This document shows positions 1 to 11,855 of a stretch of 64,000 bases of DNA, in pieces. The DNA is taken from the NCBI GenBank assembly GCA_950295325.1, contig OX485804.1, positions 28,458,001 through 28,522,000 of the forward strand. Direction: 5' to 3'. Each line of letters starts with the position of its first letter. The stretch's first letter is position 1. A model generated the notes under the pieces. The model made no database searches, was not told the DNA's origin, and saw nothing but the letters and a program-made list of their open reading frames with translations. The translations under genes and the position numbers were made by a program. Source of the stretch: Polytrichum commune. Taxonomy: Eukaryota > Streptophyta > Polytrichopsida > Polytrichales > Polytrichaceae.

Positions 1-885
1 GGCCCAACCCTACAGTGAAACAACTCCAAAGGCCCACTTTATATTGGGGGGCCGAATCGAGGGCCAACCCGAGTGACATCCTAGGTGGCACAATTTTGGC
101 ACCAAACCTTCGGTCCAACTTAAAAAATTCGGACCAAGCTTTTCCTCAACTCGAACTCTCAACATGGACCGAATTGGGCTCATATGTTGGACAATGAACA
201 TTCTTACTCTCGGTTCATAAAATGTTAATTCTATGCTCTACACTTTCCCCTCCAGAACATCGATCGGGACCTAAAATTGGGCCTCATCACTTCACACGTG
301 ACAAGGTTTTGTCTGCATAAAGTTAATAAAGTTGAGCCAGATTGAGGGCTTATTAATTGCACATGAATTGGGTTGGTGCTCGGGCCAGCCCCAAGCTGTG
401 TATAAAGTGGGCCTAAGAAGTTACTCCAGAACACTCCAACAAACTGCATTGTCACCCAGGAATATGACTCAACCTTGATCAGGTACCCAACTTCGGTCAC
501 TAACTAGGGTGCTTGTGCTCAGGCTGGTATGATCATCATGTCAAGATTCGACCAGCAATCTTGAAGGGAAGATCAGAAACTAGCAGGATGATGGAGGACA
601 TGCATGTAGAGACGAGGATCATAGAGGTCATGAATGTAGAGATGCATGAGGATCGTAGAGGTCATGAATGGAGAGGCTGAGCTAATTCATAGGTATCATG
701 ATATAATGGAGTTACACAAGCCTACTGCAATCCATCCATCCGAACCTTGATGCCATGAAGTCTAGCAGAGCATGCATTTCATGGCTTTAATGTAGCTACT
801 GATATTGGTGTTGCATGCACCAGGGTTAAAAGTTGGCTTTGCCAAAAAGGAAATTGAGCTTCGGAGTTCAAGAGCCGGTGTCAAT
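1..885. other. Gene-free upstream DNA with a GGCCC-rich repeat fragment
   Basis: No supportable gene. The first 430 bases carry motifs such as CACTTTATATTGGGGGGCC and TATAAAGTGGGCC, which resemble the ends of the GGGGCACTTTATA element at 11264-11855, so this is probably a fragment of a related transposon. From about 580 to 670 there is a short degenerate repeat built on ATGTAGAGATGCATGAGGATC. The remainder shows nothing recognisable. Confidence 0.4.
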
Positions 886-1770
886 GGATTCCTGATTGAT
901 CGATGCATGCAACGAAAGCCTTGTTGATTTTCAGGTAAATTACTGTGACGGTGGTGCGGACGGAAGAGTAGAGGGTCAAGTGAGCCAGGAGAGTGCGAAT
1001 TGAGCTGGGCTTTAGTAGACCAGCAGGTTGGACGGTTTGCGGGGAGATATTGGAGAGGGAGTTGCCGGCTGATTGAGTTCTTGGACGGCATCGGCTATGG
1101 CTTGTAGAGGCAATTGATTCCAGTAAGATTAATGCAATTGAAGTCTTGTTAATTTCCAGGCACACTGCAATGGTGGTGCAGATGGAAGAGAATAGGAACA
1201 AGTGAGCCGGGAGAGTGGGAATTGAGCTAGGGCGACGCTAGGGTTTGGGAGAGATATTGCAAAGAAAGTTGACGGTGGTTTGATTTCGTGGACGGCATCA
1301 GCTATGGCGAATAGAGGCAATTGATTCCTAGAAAGATTGATGCAAAGACGTCTTGAATTTCAGGTACATTGTGAAGAGAGGAGGATCAAGTCACTCAGGG
1401 AGTGTGGGAATTAAGCGAGGGCGAAGTTTTGAAAGACCAGGTAATTGGAAGCAGCTTCCAATGGACGGTTTAGGGGGAGATTTTATTGCTGAGGGAGTTG
1501 CAGATGGTTTGAGTTCGTGGACGGCATCGTCTATGATGGACAGAGGCGATTGACTCATTCCTGGAATATTGATGCGAAGTCATGTTAATTTTCAGGTACG
1601 TTGTGAAGAGAGGAGGATCAAGTGGTAATTGAGCGAGGGCGAGGGTTTGGAACACCAGGCTGGAAGGAGCTTCAATGGACGGAGGTTTAGGGGGAGATAT
1701 CATCGCAGAGGGAGTTCCAGAAGGTTTGCATTCGTGGACGGCATCGGCTATGGCTATGGTGAATAGAGGC
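886..1770 (+). repeat. Four diverged tandem units (about 208-230 bp) ending in the exostosin first exon
   Basis: Four head-to-tail copies at about 886-1114, 1115-1321, 1322-1550 and 1551-1770. Each begins with TGATTCC or a variant, soon carries TTGATTTTCAGGTA-like sequence, continues with AGTGAGCCGGGAGAG and GAGATATTG-like blocks, and ends GGACGGCATCGGCTATGG...AATAGAGG. The last unit runs directly into the coding exon of the exostosin gene and supplies the candidate upstream start at 1675. The third unit contains a short open frame (1459-1553) similar to that same amino-terminal stretch. Read by eye; boundaries are approximate. Confidence 0.75.
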
Positions 1771-4544
1771 CTTGAGATGGTGGCAAAACTGTTGGCCTTT
1801 GGCTACAAGAACCCAAGATGTCATAGTTGGCGATGGATATGGCCCCCTTTGACATTACTTTTACTCGCTTCCTATTACTTCGGGGGGAGGTCCTTCTTCA
1901 CCTCCGCGGAGCTGTGGGAAGGTGAGGACTCATCACAGCTTGCGAAGGAGGATCATCAAGTGCAACCTCCAAGAAATCACGCGGTACTGTCCCCCAGGGT
2001 GCAGATGCTGGAGCAGGTATACCAGTCCGTGGATGTATTTCGGAGGAACTTCAGGGAAATGGAGCACAAGTTCAAGGTTTATGTGTACCCGGATGGGGAC
2101 CCCGAGACTTTCTACCAGACTCCGCGCAAATTGACGGGGAAATACTCGAGCGAGGGCTACTTCTTCCAGAACCTCCGGGAGAGCCAGTTCGTGACCAATG
2201 AGTCGGAAGCCGCCGATCTCTTCTTCCTTCCCATTTCCTGCCACAAAATGAGAGGCAAGGTTAGTAAGGTTTCCGACCTTCTAAGTTCTTGCACATGGGG
2301 TCACTTGCCACACGCTACACTATGTATCTGCTTCAGCGGGGAAGTAAAATTTGATGTGCCATGTTAAATAGAAATTTCTCTATGACTTGCCTTGCCCATG
2401 CCACCTGCTCTGGTTGCCACCCTACGATCATTTACGTGGGGTTGATGATGAATAGTGTGAGCCACACTAAATTAAATGTATAGTGTACTAGAGCTCCAAT
2501 TTCACAACTCTATCCCACGCGACTTTGCAATTGTGGTGGGCCAAGGGAAAAGAGTCGGAGCTCCAAATTTGTTTACCTTGGCCCACCAAACTCACACACT
2601 TGCAACCTCATGGAGTTCCCTTATGACTAATCGAGATCTCAAGCTCTTGTTTTGTGCGCCTCAACCCAATTGGTTTCTTAGCATCCTTTGGGATGTCATG
2701 AAGTCTCCTTTTTAGCACCATTCTCCCCTTAATATCTCACTTTGACCTTGCCGCTTTCCACCTACTCAAACTTGTCAAATCCAAGTGTCAAGCTACCAAA
2801 AATTGCAAGTGTGAGTTCTCAACTCGAGCTCTAGTGTAAAGGGGGCCTTAGATTTCCTATCTTTGAGCATGATTGTTTATGGTCTGTTTGGGTCACTGAG
2901 AATCATAGAAAACCTTGTAAACCCTTGTGTCGGTCAGTGATTGATGATAGGGCAAGAGACTTGAATTAGGTACTGTCTATTGATGGTCATGTCAGCCTCC
3001 TCTCTGGAATTATCTACGTATTATTTCGCTGTCAAAAGTGTAGGAAGAATTTCAATCGAGTCTGGATATGCTGACATTTCTGAAGACAAATGATTGGTTG
3101 TTTGGAATCTATTACTCCAAGGTGCACTGATGTCAGTGCTACACGTCCACAGGGTGTGAGTTACGAGAAGATGGCGGATGTTGTTATGACATACGTAGAG
3201 GGATTGATTGCGAAATATCCATTCTGGAACAGGACCTTGGGTGCTGACCACTTCTTTGTCACATGTCATGATGTTGGAACTCGAGCAACAGAAAAAGTGG
3301 CAAATCTTGTTAAGAATGCCATCCGTGTTGTCTGCTCTCCGAGTTACAATGGATCTTTTATCCCTCACAAGGATGTCGCATTGCCTCAGGTTTTGCAACC
3401 TTTTCCACTTCCAGCTGGAGGGGACGATATTGCTCAGCGGTAAAAATCAGCGTATATACTACCCTACGTGTGGGTCAGATTATGTGTAATTCACTCTGTA
3501 ATTACTTGGAACTTCTTAAAGTTGATGTGGAAATTGTATTTAGGCAGGGACGTGCCCAAATAAACATAAATGTACGGTATACCAACCTAGTTGTGCAGCA
3601 ACATGATGTTGCATTATTGAATGAGAAAGAAAAAAGAAAAATAAGTATGCAGCTCAATAATTGCAAGGTGTGCAGGACTATATTAGGGTTTTGGGCAGGC
3701 CACCGGAACTCCAAAATCAGGGTCAACTTGGCAAAGGCATGGGAAAAGGACCCTGTACTTTTCATCACCAACAATAGAATCAGTCGGGCTGATGGAGAGT
3801 TTGTCTACCAGAAGCAGTTTCTCCGAAGCAAATTTTGCATCTGCCCAGCTGGATCACAGGTCAATAGTGCTCGAATCGCGGAGGCGCTTCATTACGGATG
3901 TGTTCCTTGTAAGTTTTTGCTCTGAAAGACATTCGTGTGCTCAAGGAAAAGATTCGGCCGGAGTTGTTAACTGCCATGTGTGTTTATGTCAAAAATGAAC
4001 AACAAGAAAAGAGATTGCAAAGCAGTTTTGCAATGCTACACTGTTCATTTCAGTCAGTGTGGATTGCCATTTGAAATTACACAGAGCTGCAATTTTATAA
4101 AAAGAATGTCACTATTTAGCATTGAAATTGTGTTATGGTTTACACAACGAAATGTTAAAATAATTAACAAAATTCTGTTATGTATAAAGCGCGTGTTCAG
4201 AAATGACACATGGTAAACAATGTGTCTCTGAATCAACCTTCACTTGGTTCATGAATTGCAGTGATAATGGCTGATTATTACGATTTACCCTTCAATGACA
4301 TCCTGAATTGGAAAAGATTTTCTCTGATACTAAGGGAGAGAAATTATGGACGCCTCAAGCAAGTCCTCCAGGACGTGAATCCACAAGAGTACCAAATCCT
4401 GCATGCTGGAGTTCGTCAGGTACGCTTTTCTAAACTACGTGAAATTCCATGTGTTTTGCAATACAAGTGATCATCACTATGTGGTTGCAGGTCAGGTTTC
4501 CTCAACTTTGCGGTGGATTCCCAGGTAATAGGCTTTGCACATGA
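1675..4544 (+). CDS. Exostosin-family (GT47) glycosyltransferase, five exons
   Basis: Predicted Golgi type II membrane glycosyltransferase of the plant exostosin/GT47 family, which adds sugars to cell-wall polysaccharides or glycoproteins. Exons inferred from GT-AG borders and continuous phase: 1675-2259, 3153-3439, 3676-3908, 4262-4419 and 4491-4544. A hydrophobic anchor (WIWPPLTLLLLASYYF) follows a short basic amino terminus. Family landmarks are FKVYVYPDG, YSSEGYFFQNL, ADLFFLPISCHKMRGK, WNRTLGADHFFVTCHDVG, VCSPSY, FIPHKDVALPQVLQPF, LGFWAGHRNSKIRV, FCICPAGSQVNSARIAEALHYGCVP and MADYYDLPFNDILNW. Translation could start at 1675 or at an inner ATG (1750, 1759); the inner ones leave the anchor intact. 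After GVRQ the last exon reads only 18 codons to TGA and lacks the usual final block, so the carboxyl terminus is divergent, mis-modelled or damaged. The acceptor substrate cannot be told from sequence. Confidence 0.88.
2400..2860. mobile_element. Probable MITE remnant inside exostosin intron 1
   Basis: Within intron 1 (2260-3152), GTGTACTAGAGCTCCAA near 2484 is roughly inverted against CTCGAGCTCTAGTGTAA near 2823. The right part (AAATTGCAAGTGTGAG...CTCAACTCGAGCTC) resembles 62810-62880 (AAATTGCAAGTTTAAGCTC). This fits a dispersed non-autonomous element. Termini and target duplication were not resolved. Confidence 0.35.
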
Positions 4545-7319
4545 CATTCAAACCAATAATGGGTGGGTATCTAGGTTCAACATGAATTTCAATCAGGGTA
4601 CATGTATGAGTATAAAATATACGACCCAACTGGTATCACATTTCCCAAAAACCAATATTGACACCCACTTGATATTTTCACATTTATTATCTGAAATTCC
4701 ATGGTGTCACCTCTATATACTTGAAGAATTTACGATTCTTTTCAATACCATGAAATCCAGGTATCAAATTCTAAGTTCTCTTTCAATATCCTTACCCATT
4801 GGTTTATGAAAACAGCAGTACTTGTACAACATTGATCCAAACCTCAACCTTTTGGCCACAGAGCCCTCAGCCATGCACTTATTGTAAACCTATATGCAAA
4901 AGTTCATGCTGTACTTTTGCTGCAAAGACCTCACATATCTGATGTGTCATTCAGTGATCTCCCCAACTCCATAGCGATGCAGAATGCCTGACCTTTGGAG
5001 GCCAAAACAAACTGATTTCTATAATAGTCTATTGTGATATGATTCGCCCTAAAAATTCATGCCGGTTGCAAGTGTTTTCTCACCTACTGTTGAAATTTTC
5101 AACTCCTCACAGCAGGCACTCTGAATGTTATGCATAACAAGTGGTTCTCCTTGGCTCCCCTCCTCATCAGTAGCTTCACCCAAGCAATTATTATCAGTTT
5201 TGCAGTAGATTCGGATGCCATGCATCTCAAAATAATTGGATCATGTCTCAATTTCTTACAGAATTTCTAAGTGAAATATTCCAAAAGGTCACTAGGGCCT
5301 CCATTTGTGCAACCAATTTGGTTCTTTATATTGATTAGACACCTATATGTGAGTGTTGTGTGGTTAGGTTAAATTTAAGAACAAAACCCAACAAGACAAA
5401 TGTGTAAAAGATATGGCCTATGTGTTCACATTTATCAACCATACTAGACTCAATAGTCAACACAATTGGGGGGCCCTAGGTATTTGTTCAAAGAATCAAC
5501 ACACATGCTCTTTCAATACTTATAACTAAATCAAGGGAAGTATGAATTTCAATATGATTTTTGTTGATGCTTCGTCAATGATTTGTTAATACAACACTAG
5601 TTTCATTGTGTAAATTTGATTGGTAGAAGTTGGAGAACATGAAATTTGAACCACTTAACACCCAAATCTTAGGTCATGCCCCATATGTGAGATGAGATGC
5701 TTCTTGAGCAACATACTAGGTTTGGTCATGCCTTAACCACATGATGTGGGACCACAAGTAACATGCTAGAATTTCAATCTTGAGCTCATTGACATGTAAA
5801 TATTATAAGCCCATGACCCTACCTACATTGAAGCCTCCAGTCACTTGTCTTTGACATGGCATGCCACACAATGTCCATATAGTGGCCATGTGTACATAAG
5901 TCATAATATGCCTCCACTCGGGTTTTCTTTGTATGTGTGTATATATAACATCTAACATATGCTATGTGTCCACAATACTAAAAAAAAAAGTTTCAAAATA
6001 GGTAAAAAATCAAAATAGATGCACCTACCTTAACTCTATTCATAAAGCTTCACACTTACTTTGATTGTCATTTTTCAACATGTCAAACGATATACAAAAT
6101 ATGCATACTTAGGAAACTCATCGTCTCTTACTAAGAATATTTGTAATGGATTCAATATCAATGGTGACACCGTGTTGTGTGAGCCTTGTATTTGAACACA
6201 CTAAGTAACATGTCCTAGTACTCCTTGACTTCTAACTTGAAGTCTTTGCAGGCTCCCACAAGTCAAGTACACCCTTTGTGAAGCATTACATTACATTGTC
6301 TACAACTCTTGAAATGTCATATCCTCCATTTGTCTACAAACTAAATCTACATCTTATTTATTCTTGCAAAGATTATACATTTAGTGCAAGGAATGAGAAA
6401 TGAGGAGTGCCATAAGGAGGTGACAAACTTAAAGTTGATCCACCATATGCAGGAGACCTCTCCACCTTTATCTTTTTAATTTGAATCATATCAAAAGAAT
6501 GCATACATCATTTTTATATACGAGAACATATGTTACTAAGATAACTTTATTCCCATTGATATCGTTATTATTATCACCAAGTTATAGTTTTGTTTGTGGT
6601 TCACCAATGAAACCAAATCCGTTACAATGTCTAAACATATTCACAGGAAAAAATTAGTTAATTTTTTTTGGTGAAACACCTTGGCAACTGATATAACATA
6701 CAAGCAAACTCCAATATAGGCCTTGGAGTTTGTGTCACTAATTGGCTAGTAACATAAAATGCCATAAACAATGTGGAATAATGTACTATGTAACACCCTT
6801 GGGGTGCACACAATATTGGCTATACTTACCCATGTGGGTGCACAAATCGAGTATCTTTTATGAGTAGGGGATACAAAATTCACATAGCTAGTGAGTGTTA
6901 GTTTTCTTCATTATGTAGATATATTAGGCTACTTCCAATGGAACAAGAGTTCGGAGCCTACATTAAGGGCTATAGGCAACATGTTTTTGAGGTATATGTA
7001 TGTTACGTGTTTAATTATTTATCAAATTTTCAACTTATGTGAAAAATTGGCATTGTTTGTTTACTTATAAGTTCGTACACATAGCCTTTTTGTGGCCCAA
7101 AGCTATGTGTTTAGAGGTACCATTTAAAGGCGATGCATGCACCTCGTTTTATGGTATCAACTATGTGTGCACTCCCCGGGTGTAACACACATTGTTGCTC
7201 AAGTTAAAGTGTTGGACCTATTTGCATTCCAATAGGATCAATTTGATTCGAGAAACTCTTTACTTATTCGAGAAACTTGCCTTGTTAATCATTATCATTC
7301 CGATTTAATGGCATGCTTA
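4545..7319. other. Gene-free AT-rich DNA
   Basis: Only short chance frames. I looked here for the missing carboxyl-terminal exon of the exostosin gene (a DAFHMVMYDLW-like block) and did not find one. No RNA gene or clear repeat was recognised. Confidence 0.5.
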
Positions 7320-7684
7320 CACTACACTAAATAGGTAGATTAGTGTTAGATGAAAATTAGTGTTAGATGAAGATTAGTGTTAGATGCAATAGTTACCTAA
7401 AACACTAATTTTCAACTGATATTACAATTAGTGATTGAATAGGGTTTGAACAAATTATACCTTTTACGAGGTTCTCATATTCTTCTTCCTTCAATTCTTC
7501 ATTCCAAGATTTACAAAATATCATCTAACACTAAATGCGCTCATGTAAATATTTAAAGTTACTACTTGGTACAAATAGTGTTAGAGTTGACATTTAGTGT
7601 TCTAACACTGTAGAGACAATTTACATTTAGCGTTTTCGTCGACTATTAGTGTTTCCAACACTAATCTACCTATTTAGTGTAGTG
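7320..7684. mobile_element. 365-bp MITE with perfect 28-bp TIRs starting CACTA
   Basis: The left end CACTACACTAAATAGGTAGA at 7320 is matched perfectly by its reverse complement ending at 7684, over 28 bp. The inside holds repeats of ATTAGTGTTAGATG and no coding frame. The CACTA start suggests a non-autonomous relative of the CACTA superfamily, but the 3-bp flanks (TTA and ACC) do not form a clean target duplication, so superfamily placement is tentative. Confidence 0.8.
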
Positions 7685-8323
7685 ACCAGTGACCATGACC
7701 GCCCCTCTCCAAAGCTCTAATTGTTAGAGAAACAAGTGGCGGTCCCACTTCTTGTCACACAAAGTTGAGGCCAAAAACAGTAGTGACCACGTGTGAGCAT
7801 GTCAAAAGACAGACAAGAACGTGACATCAAAGTGACATGGAATCCTACACATATTTCTAAATGGATAATGTATGGTGGTCACCTGAATGTTGTGACAAGA
7901 GAACCCACATAGGTCGCCTCAACGGAAAACAAGCTGACCATGTCATAAGAACATAAATTCACTAAATTTTATTTTCAAAATGGATATTTTGAATAAGTGA
8001 CATTATTTCAAGGAAATATAGTATTTGTTAATATAGTATTTGTTAATATATTATTATATCATTTAAAACACTACATCATGACTAACCTAACTCCCCTACA
8101 CACTAGTATTTGTGATTAAGGCTCGTTATAAAGTAATGTAGATTTCTCTTGGCCACGTGTGTAAACCTGTCCTCAGATTACGATTGACCATATGTCATGG
8201 AGCATATCTTACCTGCTCATTCTCCAAGTACACACCTAATATAAACCTATGCCAAGTCACAACTCGAAATGATTTATGTATTAAAGAGATTAAAATAACG
8301 TATTGTATGTTTGGAGCAACTTA

Positions 8324-9750
8324 GGGCGGATGTTAAACACCCCCACCCCCACGAACTTTCAAGGGTGTCAAATCCAGGCTGGGGCATCCCCCATGATTCA
8401 CTTTTATTGAGTAAATAAGCAATTGACTGGGATTTCATTTTCAAAGTGAAAATGTCAATAAAGCATGTAGTTAACTTGGAAGTCAAAAATATTACAAAAC
8501 TTCATTGAGGTTATAATTTTTGTGACTTACCACTGAAAGGGTCTTTGTCATTTTAAAATGAAACCTAGATTGATGTTTCATTCTTAGTATGTTAAGTATT
8601 ATAATATTTTAGGTAATGCCTTCTACTTTCACAAAGAATTCATACGCATTCAAACTAATTAAGTGTGATTGAATGTCATTATTCACTTTGAAAATGAACT
8701 CGGGGGGTGCACCTTTCATTAAAACCTAGAATCACGTGCGTTCACTGCATACTCTAAAAACCCCCTATATACAAGTTGTTTTTTGTGAAATGAAGTAATA
8801 CACATACAATTGCAACAATAAATATACAAGTGACAATATGTATACACAAAAAATATCCATTCATATATAGTCATTAACATAAGTATAAAAATATACTTTT
8901 GAACAATAATCAACCCCTATAATATGTATAACAAAATATCCTAGCTTTCATCAGCAAAGTCGTTGAAAACTTTTTCATCTCCCGGATGTAACTCATAAAC
9001 ATTTGATTCACCAATATATGTCATTGTAGCCAATGCAATTATTGTCTCTAAGTCTACCATCAAATGATCAGTAAGATCATATGTCCACTTGTTGTTAGCC
9101 CCTTTTTGATACCAACATAAACCAATCTCCTTGTTACTTTGAGCTGAACAAATCATTTCAAAACCCTAATACTGCCTCTTTCCCTGATATTACCTCGACA
9201 CCTTGTACATGGTTCATACTACCCTATAAGGTTGCTAACGAAAATCGTTAATCCTAGTTAATCCTAATTTCATCCAATATGAAAACTTATGATATGTAGT
9301 ATAGTAACAGTACCATACAAGTACAATTATTGTATACTTATTAAAGGCCTTCCATATATGTATGTAACTATAAATTATAACATGCATACCATATGTATAC
9401 GTAATACGGCAAGGTCCAAATCAATACCCCTCCTGTGCACTCACGTATACTCGTACATGTTTAGTATAGTGCACCCCCCGAGAAAATGAAATCCCTGTCA
9501 ATTGCTTATTTACTCAATAAAAGTGAACATATATATTGGATTTTGGACCTTGAAGGTGAAGTGCATCTCAATATGGGATTTGTGGATAAGTGGCCTTCAA
9601 GAATGCAAGGGCAATGGCTTTTTTGAAGTTAGGCGGGCGGCCAAAAGTTTTCGGTTGGGTCTAGAAAATTTGGATTTCTTTTTGGGGGCATGCCCTCAAC
9701 GCAGATCTAACACCCCCTAGAAGTTCAGGGGGGGGGGTGTTTAACGCCCA
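8324..9750. mobile_element. About 1.4-kb non-autonomous element with long inverted ends
   Basis: The left end GGGCGGATGTTAAACACCCCC pairs with the right end GGGGGGTGTTTAACGCCCA in inverted orientation. The inverted similarity extends inward: CACTTTTATTGAGTAAATAAGC near 8400 against GCTTATTTACTCAATAAAAGTG near 9505. The interior has several short frames. The one at 8941-9156 (minus, 71 codons, YQKGANNKWTYDLTDHLM) is not recognised and may be captured sequence or chance. A (TA)n tract lies just outside at about 9817-9834. Confidence 0.65.
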
Positions 9751-10616
9751 CTACAACTTAGTGCATGTCATGGTCAGGACATTATTGAAGCCAAGACTCA
9801 AGTTGTGTGTGTATGTATATATATATATATATATAAAGTACGGTATCTACATCATTTGCTTCACCCCATTATTCATGGCGCCCATGTTAGGGGGTTTGGT
9901 AAATATAATACGTATAAGATGTATCCTAGTACATGTTTGTGATTGATACACCGGACTAAAGTAGGGCTATGATACTAAATTTTGACGAGGTTATTTAAGT
10001 TGAGAAAATTTGGACTTCCAAGTTATAAAGGGTTCTCATTGTTTCTACTTCAACTTGCATGACATTGGTTGTGATTTTACTTGGTGATAAGTTAGGGAAG
10101 TTTGTCTCATGCTATTGCAGTTGTCAAAAATTGTATAGATTGGTTCGATGACTACGTACGCTTCATGGTGTCTTCTTGAAACCGTTCATCGTTAATAAAG
10201 TAATTGTAATGAGCATAAACTTCTTTATGTTGAGGCCCATTTCATTCCAACCAAACCCCACTAGACTAGTTCTTGATCTATGATGTTGCTAGAGTCCATG
10301 TGACTTAAAATAGAATAGTGTATGCAATAGTGCATTGTATTTTTAGCTTATGAATGGATGAGGTTATCAAGGAGCTATGAAGCATGATCTAGTTTTATGT
10401 AACATATACCGGACCACACTATATTTTAGTTTTTTAGTTTTTTAAATATGGGTTGTGTTATCATGTGTACAATAGGTGGACTTAAAGTGGCCCTCTTCTA
10501 AGTCGAATAATGGACATGACTCTTCGAAAGGTCTATGTGAATGTATAAGAAAACAAATATAGACTTCAATTTGATCCCTTATAACATTTGCATCTCATCT
10601 CAAAAATAGCTATTTA
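9751..10616. other. Gene-free AT-rich DNA
   Basis: Contains a TATATATATA tract near 9817 and no supportable gene, RNA or repeat boundary. Confidence 0.45.
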
Positions 10617-11001
10617 CTACACTAAACATGGTACTTAGTGTCACCACTTCTAAGTGTCTTTCTCAATACTAATTGCAAACCGCAATATACTGTCACCAAC
10701 ACTAAATGTTAACCCAACATTTTTTTGGTCATTCTTTGTAAAAAAAATTCTTGGAGGATTATAGATTTACAGTGTTGCAATTACTGTCACTTACCAAGTG
10801 ATTTTTCGTCCAAATTTCAACCATCCATGAAAACATTTCATCACAAGTTGCTCACACGAGAAGGTAGGGTTTTGGTCAATGGATGAACTCATCCATCATT
10901 CATGACAATATTTGTAAACTTATTCATAGCAAGTGTCACTAATAAAATGTATTGCCGTGACATTAAATGCCATACAACACTAAATATCCTATTTAGTGTA
11001 G
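10617..11001. mobile_element. 385-bp MITE of the CTACACTAAA family
   Basis: The ends CTACACTAAACATGGTACTT and CTATTTAGTGTAG are imperfect inverted repeats. A second copy in the opposite orientation lies at 63122-63464, with long internal similarity (CAACTTGTGATGAAAT, AAAAATCACTTGGTAAG, GTTGGGTTAACATTTAGTGT). The termini resemble those of the element at 7320-7684, suggesting related families. Confidence 0.75.
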
Positions 11002-11263
11002 ATGGCATGCAATAAGATAGCGGCCACTCTATATGACAGACAATGTATACCAAGAGCGGCAAGCTATATGCTATTCATAGTATAAGCTATCCTCATCCAT
11101 GTTGTTAAGCGTATTTGTCAAGACATTTGTCAAAATGGGCAATTTGTGAGTTTTTCTTTTGTAAGAAAACGATTTAAGGGTCGACCATTTCACAAACTTT
11201 TTCTTTTTTTCCCACACAAACATTTTGGGTAGGTAGGTGGGGTCATGTAATAATCAATACTAA

Positions 11264-11855
11264 GGGGCACTTTATATTAGGGGCCATTTGGAGGCCGGCC
11301 CATTTGGAGTTGAGCCCACTGGGACTTGAAGTGGGCCTTCACTTTAGCCCTACTTTACAGCGTGGGCCGTTGAGTGGGCCTTCCAATATAAAGTCCATAG
11401 GCCCTCTTGTAGGGCCCAAATTGGAAATTCTACTTGACTCTGGGCCTTCCAAATGGGCCTAGGGACTTTATATTGTAAGGCCCAATCCATGGCCCACTTG
11501 GACTTAAATGAATTATGCCCTTGCTTGAACTAAAGTCATAAAGTCATAAAACCATAAAGTCATAAAGTCATAAAGTCATAAATGACTATATGATGGAAGT
11601 TGGGTGAAGTGGGCCGAAGGTGCGAAGTGGGTCTCCATAAACCCTCAACCCAATTTTTTGACATTGGCCCATTTCTTTCCCTCCAAAACGCTGCCATGTC
11701 AACCGCCACGTAAGCTTTAGGAGAAGTGGGCCGACTCTCAATATAAAGCCCTTGGGCCCATATTAGGGCCCATTTGGCCAATCTAAGCACTCTCATTGGT
11801 TGATGCCTAGGGTTTGGAAATGGGCCCTAGAAATGGGCCCTATTTAAAGTGCCCC
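11264..11855. mobile_element. 592-bp PIF/Harbinger-like MITE (GGGGCACTTTA ends)
   Basis: The left terminus GGGGCACTTTATATTAGGGG and the right terminus CCCTATTTAAAGTGCCCC are inverted. Flanks are TAA and TAG, close to the 3-bp TWA target duplication of PIF/Harbinger elements. The interior is rich in GGCCCA motifs and includes a short run of CATAAAGT repeats near 11534-11580. No coding frame. Confidence 0.65.
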
